Origin: an uncultured Clostridium sp.
GTDB lineage: Bacteria > Bacillota > Clostridia > TANB77 > CAG-508
NCBI GenBank assembly: GCA_947245515.1
Contig: CAMXQV010000010.1
Coordinates: 1-37,758 of the forward strand
DNA: 37,758 bases
Reading direction: 5' to 3'
The notes under the pieces are model-generated. The model ran no database searches and was not told the origin of the DNA. It saw only the letters and a program-made list of their open reading frames with translations. Below, piece by piece: positions 35,228 to 37,758 of this stretch (position 1 is the stretch's first letter; every line of letters begins with the position of its first letter). A program made the position numbers and the translations under genes.

Positions 35228-35279
35228 TGAAAATGTAAAAGTTGCAACAAAAAATAAAATTTATAGGAGGCAAAAGAAA

Positions 35280-35543
35280 ATGGAAATTTTAAAAATTTCA
35301 TCAAAATCAAATCCTAATTCAGTAGCAGGAGCAATAGCTGGATTAGTAAAAGAATCAAATAAGGCAGAAATGCAAGCAATTGGAGCAGGAGCATTAAATC
35401 AAGCAGTAAAGGCTGTAGCTATAGCAAGAGGTTTTGTAGCACCAGCAGGAGTAGATTTAGTTTGTATCCCAGCCTTTGCAGAGGTAGAAGTAGAGGGAGA
35501 AGATAGAACTGGTATAAAATTAATTGTAGAGTCAAGAGTTTAA
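35280..35543 (+). CDS. spoVS: Stage V sporulation protein S
   Basis: This 87-residue protein belongs to the SpoVS family of Alba-like sporulation regulators, needed in Bacillus for passage to stage V. The highly conserved sequence includes MEILKISSKSNPNSVAGAIA, QAIGAGALNQAVKAVAIARG, and FAEVEVEGEDRTGIKLIVES. Length is exactly that of the family. TAGGAGG precedes the ATG. It lies after ymdB as in Bacillus, with a terminator 20 bases after the stop. Confidence 0.96.
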   Translation: MEILKISSKSNPNSVAGAIAGLVKESNKAEMQAIGAGALNQAVKAVAIARGFVAPAGVDLVCIPAFAEVEVEGEDRTGIKLIVESRV

Positions 35544-35562
35544 TAATATTAAATAAAATAAA

Positions 35563-35588
35563 GCAGACTGTTATCGCAGTCTGTTTTT
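35563..35588 (+). terminator. Terminator of spoVS
   Basis: CAGACTG (35564-35570) pairs with CAGTCTG (35577-35583) and is followed directly by TTTTT. Confidence 0.85.
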
Positions 35589-35669
35589 GTATGGAATAAT
35601 ATCTATCTATCTATTTATTAAATCTTAAAAGTAATAAATTTATATTTTTAAGCAATTGCTAGAAATTAC

Positions 35670-35698
35670 TTGAAATTTTTACAAAATTAATATATTAT
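35670..35698 (+). promoter_or_regulatory. Sigma-A type promoter for the solute-binding protein gene
   Basis: TTGAAA (35670-35675) and TATTAT (35693-35698) are 17 bases apart, 20 bases before the start at 35719. Confidence 0.6.
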
Positions 35699-35718
35699 AT
35701 CAAAAGTAGAGGTGAAGT

Positions 35719-37305
35719 ATGAAATCTAATTGGTTTAAATATATATTTATATTTTTTATAATTGCAATATTACTATTTTCAATATTTAAAATAAAAAAAG
35801 ACGAAAAGATACAACAAGAAGAACAACAACAAACCACTAGTTTAGAAGAAGAAAAAATAAAAGAATTAAAATTAGGAATTGCAGAATTAGACACAATAAA
35901 TCCAATCTTGAGTAATAATAAAAATGTACAAGACATATCAAAATTAATATATGAACCCTTAGTAAATTTAACATCAGATTTTAAAGCAGAACCATGTTTA
36001 GCAAAAGAATGGGCTAAGCAAAGTGACAACTCATATCTAATTAAATTAAGAGAAAATGTAAAATGGTCAAGTGGACAAACCTTTACATCAGATGATGTAA
36101 AATTCACTTTGGATAGGCTAAAAGAAATACAATCTGTTTATTCTTATAATGTTCAATATGTTATAGGAGTAGATATAATAGATGATTTCACAGTAAAAAT
36201 TATTTTAGATAGAGAAGTACCATTTTTTGAATATTACTTAACCTTTCCAATTTTATCGAAAGAATATTATGAAACAGAAGATTTTGTAAACACAGAAAAA
36301 AATACAAAACCAACAGGTACTGGAAAATATAAAATAACAGAAGTTCAACCATCCTATATTTTACTAGAGAAAAATGGAATGTGGTGGAATAAAGAAACAA
36401 AATTAACAATAGAAAAGATTATAGTAAATTTATATTCATCAGTAGGAGAACTATATAATAGTTTTAAAATTGGAAATTTAGATGTAATAAGTACAGACAA
36501 TGAAAAAATTCAAGACTATATAGGCACAATAGGATATAATCCAAAAGAAATAAAAGGAAGAAATCATACCTTTTTAGCATTAAATACTGAAAACTATTTT
36601 TTAGGAAAGCAAGAAATTAGAAAAGCAATAGCATATTCAATAGATAAAGAAAATATAGTATCAAGTATATTTAGCAATAAGAGCTATACAAGTAGTTTTC
36701 CGTTAGACTATGGCAGTTGGTTATCACAAAATCAAGGCTCAAGTTCAGGATATAATGTAGAACAAGCAAAACAAATATTGGTTGAAAATGGCTGGAGTTA
36801 TAAAAATCATTATTGGCAAAAGACTGAAAATAGAAAAACGGAAAAAATAACCTTAAATTTATTAGTAAAAGCAAGTGATCAATCAAAAGTAGCAGTTGCA
36901 CAAAATATAAAAGAACAATTAGAAAATCAAGGAATAAGAATTAATATAATACAAGCATCAGATGAAAATTATAATAATGCTATTAAGGCTAGAATTTTTG
37001 ACCTTGCCTTAACTAGTATGTCAGTTTCATTAAGTCCAAGTTTAGATACTTTTTTTGGAGAAAATAATCTATCAAAATACTCAAATGAAGAAGTAACTAA
37101 TATCATGAAGGAAATAAAAAACACAACAGATGAAAACAATTTAAAGGAAAAATACCAAAGATTAGCAGAAATATACAAATCAGATATTCCATATATAAGT
37201 TTATACACTAATAAATATACTGTAGCCTATAATTCAGCATTAATAGGGGATCTATCACCAAGTTGGTTTTCACCATTTTATGGAATAGAAAGTTGGTATA
37301 AATAA
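35719..37305 (+). CDS. Peptide-type solute-binding protein, membrane-anchored
   Basis: This 528-residue protein is in the SBP_bac_5 family (OppA/DppA type), which binds peptides, nickel or sugars for ABC importers. Family marks include LIYEPLVNL, the [20 protein letters not shown] segment, PTGTGKYK and the domain closing near [16 protein letters not shown]. Instead of a signal peptide with lipobox cysteine it has a hydrophobic helix at about 7-24 without a cysteine, so it is probably anchored by an uncleaved N-terminal helix. Permease and ATPase genes are absent from the window, making it an orphan. AGAGGTG lies before the ATG. It sits between spoVS and recA. Confidence 0.85.
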   Translation: MKSNWFKYIFIFFIIAILLFSIFKIKKDEKIQQEEQQQTTSLEEEKIKELKLGIAELDTINPILSNNKNVQDISKLIYEPLVNLTSDFKAEPCLAKEWAKQSDNSYLIKLRENVKWSSGQTFTSDDVKFTLDRLKEIQSVYSYNVQYVIGVDIIDDFTVKIILDREVPFFEYYLTFPILSKEYYETEDFVNTEKNTKPTGTGKYKITEVQPSYILLEKNGMWWNKETKLTIEKIIVNLYSSVGELYNSFKIGNLDVISTDNEKIQDYIGTIGYNPKEIKGRNHTFLALNTENYFLGKQEIRKAIAYSIDKENIVSSIFSNKSYTSSFPLDYGSWLSQNQGSSSGYNVEQAKQILVENGWSYKNHYWQKTENRKTEKITLNLLVKASDQSKVAVAQNIKEQLENQGIRINIIQASDENYNNAIKARIFDLALTSMSVSLSPSLDTFFGENNLSKYSNEEVTNIMKEIKNTTDENNLKEKYQRLAEIYKSDIPYISLYTNKYTVAYNSALIGDLSPSWFSPFYGIESWYK

Positions 37306-37311
37306 AAAGAC

Positions 37312-37339
37312 TTGACAAAACGAAAATTTGTATTATAAT
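37312..37339 (+). promoter_or_regulatory. Sigma-A type promoter for recA
   Basis: A perfect TTGACA (37312-37317) and a perfect TATAAT (37334-37339) are 16 bases apart. The start codon of recA is at 37383. Confidence 0.8.
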
Positions 37340-37348
37340 AACAATATC

Positions 37349-37360
37349 AAACAAAAGTTC
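37349..37360 (-). promoter_or_regulatory. Candidate LexA (SOS) box of recA
   Basis: On the minus strand the sequence reads GAACTTTTGTTT, matching the firmicute GAAC-N4-GTTY consensus. It lies about ten bases after the -10, a good place for repression. Confidence 0.55.
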
Positions 37361-37382
37361 AAAGAAATTTAAGGAGGAAAAG

Positions 37383-37758
37383 ATGGGAGAAAATACAGAA
37401 AAAAAGAAAGCACTAGAAATGGCAATGAGCCAAATAGAAAAACAATTTGGAAAAGGCTCTGTAATGAAATTAGGAGAATTTAAAGCAATGGAAATAGAAG
37501 CAATACCAACAGGAGCTTTAAGTTTAGATATAGCTTTAGGAATAGGAGGGGTACCTAGAGGAAGAATTATAGAAGTATATGGACCAGAATCATCAGGAAA
37601 AACAACACTAGCCTTACATGTAATTGCAGAAGCACAAAAATTAGGAGGAGAAGCAGCCTTTATAGATGCAGAACATGCATTAGACCCAATATATGCAAAA
37701 AAATTAGGAGTAGATATAGACAATTTAATAGTATCACAACCAGATACAGGAGAACAAG
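37383..37758 (+). CDS. recA: Recombinase RecA, 5' part (cut by window end)
   Basis: The first 125 residues are present and the window ends inside the gene. The sequence begins [20 protein letters not shown] and contains [29 protein letters not shown], Walker A GPESSGKT and the conserved DAEHALD segment with QPDTGEQ, all standard RecA. RecA forms filaments on single-stranded DNA for recombination and triggers LexA self-cleavage. AAGGAGG lies before the ATG, with a near-perfect promoter and an SOS-box candidate. It is probably full length beyond the window. Confidence 0.97.
   Translation, partial: MGENTEKKKALEMAMSQIEKQFGKGSVMKLGEFKAMEIEAIPTGALSLDIALGIGGVPRGRIIEVYGPESSGKTTLALHVIAEAQKLGGEAAFIDAEHALDPIYAKKLGVDIDNLIVSQPDTGEQ

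Noticed and set aside
35601..35616. Short ATCT tandem repeat after spoVS
   Set aside because: Only about three and a half units; too short to be notable in this base composition.

Overview
The window is about 37.8 kb of very AT-rich DNA with ATG starts behind strong AAGGAGG-type ribosome binding sites, short intergenic gaps and many hairpin-plus-T-run terminators. SpoVS, a CotF-type coat protein, RNase Y, YmdB, AddA and clostridial ChW repeats together point to a spore-forming low-GC Firmicute of class Clostridia, probably an uncultured gut lineage. This is inference from gene content; no rRNA gene is present to settle it.

Layout. Positions 1-3730: a 40-residue membrane peptide, a long perfect inverted repeat, then a likely operon of a SanA/YdcF-type envelope protein, a CopA copper ATPase and a CopZ-like chaperone. 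3731-7017: stacked hairpins, a DUF1836 regulator-like gene divergent from a long-chain acyl-CoA synthetase, and a convergent CotF-type coat gene. 7112-16820: one rightward block with a Nudix hydrolase, a NatA/NatB-type ABC exporter, and four full-length ABC exporter half-transporters arranged as two heterodimer pairs (A1-B1-A2-B2). 16977-17888: two small leftward genes, a membrane peptide and a secreted four-cysteine protein. 18156-21659: an 1167-residue secreted protein combining BspA-like leucine-rich repeats, a CAP domain, Ig-like domains, a dockerin-like module and six ChW repeats. 21693-25649: an orphan phage-type DUF1064 gene, a ferritin-like protein, a truncated pnuC and a CtpE-like P-type ATPase. 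25857-31889: an unrecognised 140-residue protein, an HD phosphohydrolase, AddA without adjacent AddB, and an FxLYD-like membrane protein. 31921-37758: the conserved neighbourhood rny, ymdB, spoVS and recA (cut by the window end), with a HAD remnant, a 250-bp MITE-like palindrome and an orphan membrane-anchored solute-binding protein inserted among them.

How the genes fit together. Metal homeostasis (CopA/CopZ, CtpE-like pump, ferritin-like protein), export (five ABC systems' worth of components), cell surface (CAP/ChW protein, SanA) and the RNA-turnover/sporulation/recombination core (rny-ymdB-spoVS-recA) are the themes. I see no CRISPR array, tRNA, rRNA, transposase or clear defence island. 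The strongest candidates for something undescribed are the two palindromic elements (319-510 and 34051-34300), the paired ABC quartet with a 24-codon leader ORF and nearby secreted cysteine-containing protein, and the multi-module CAP protein. None of these is proven to be a new system from sequence alone.
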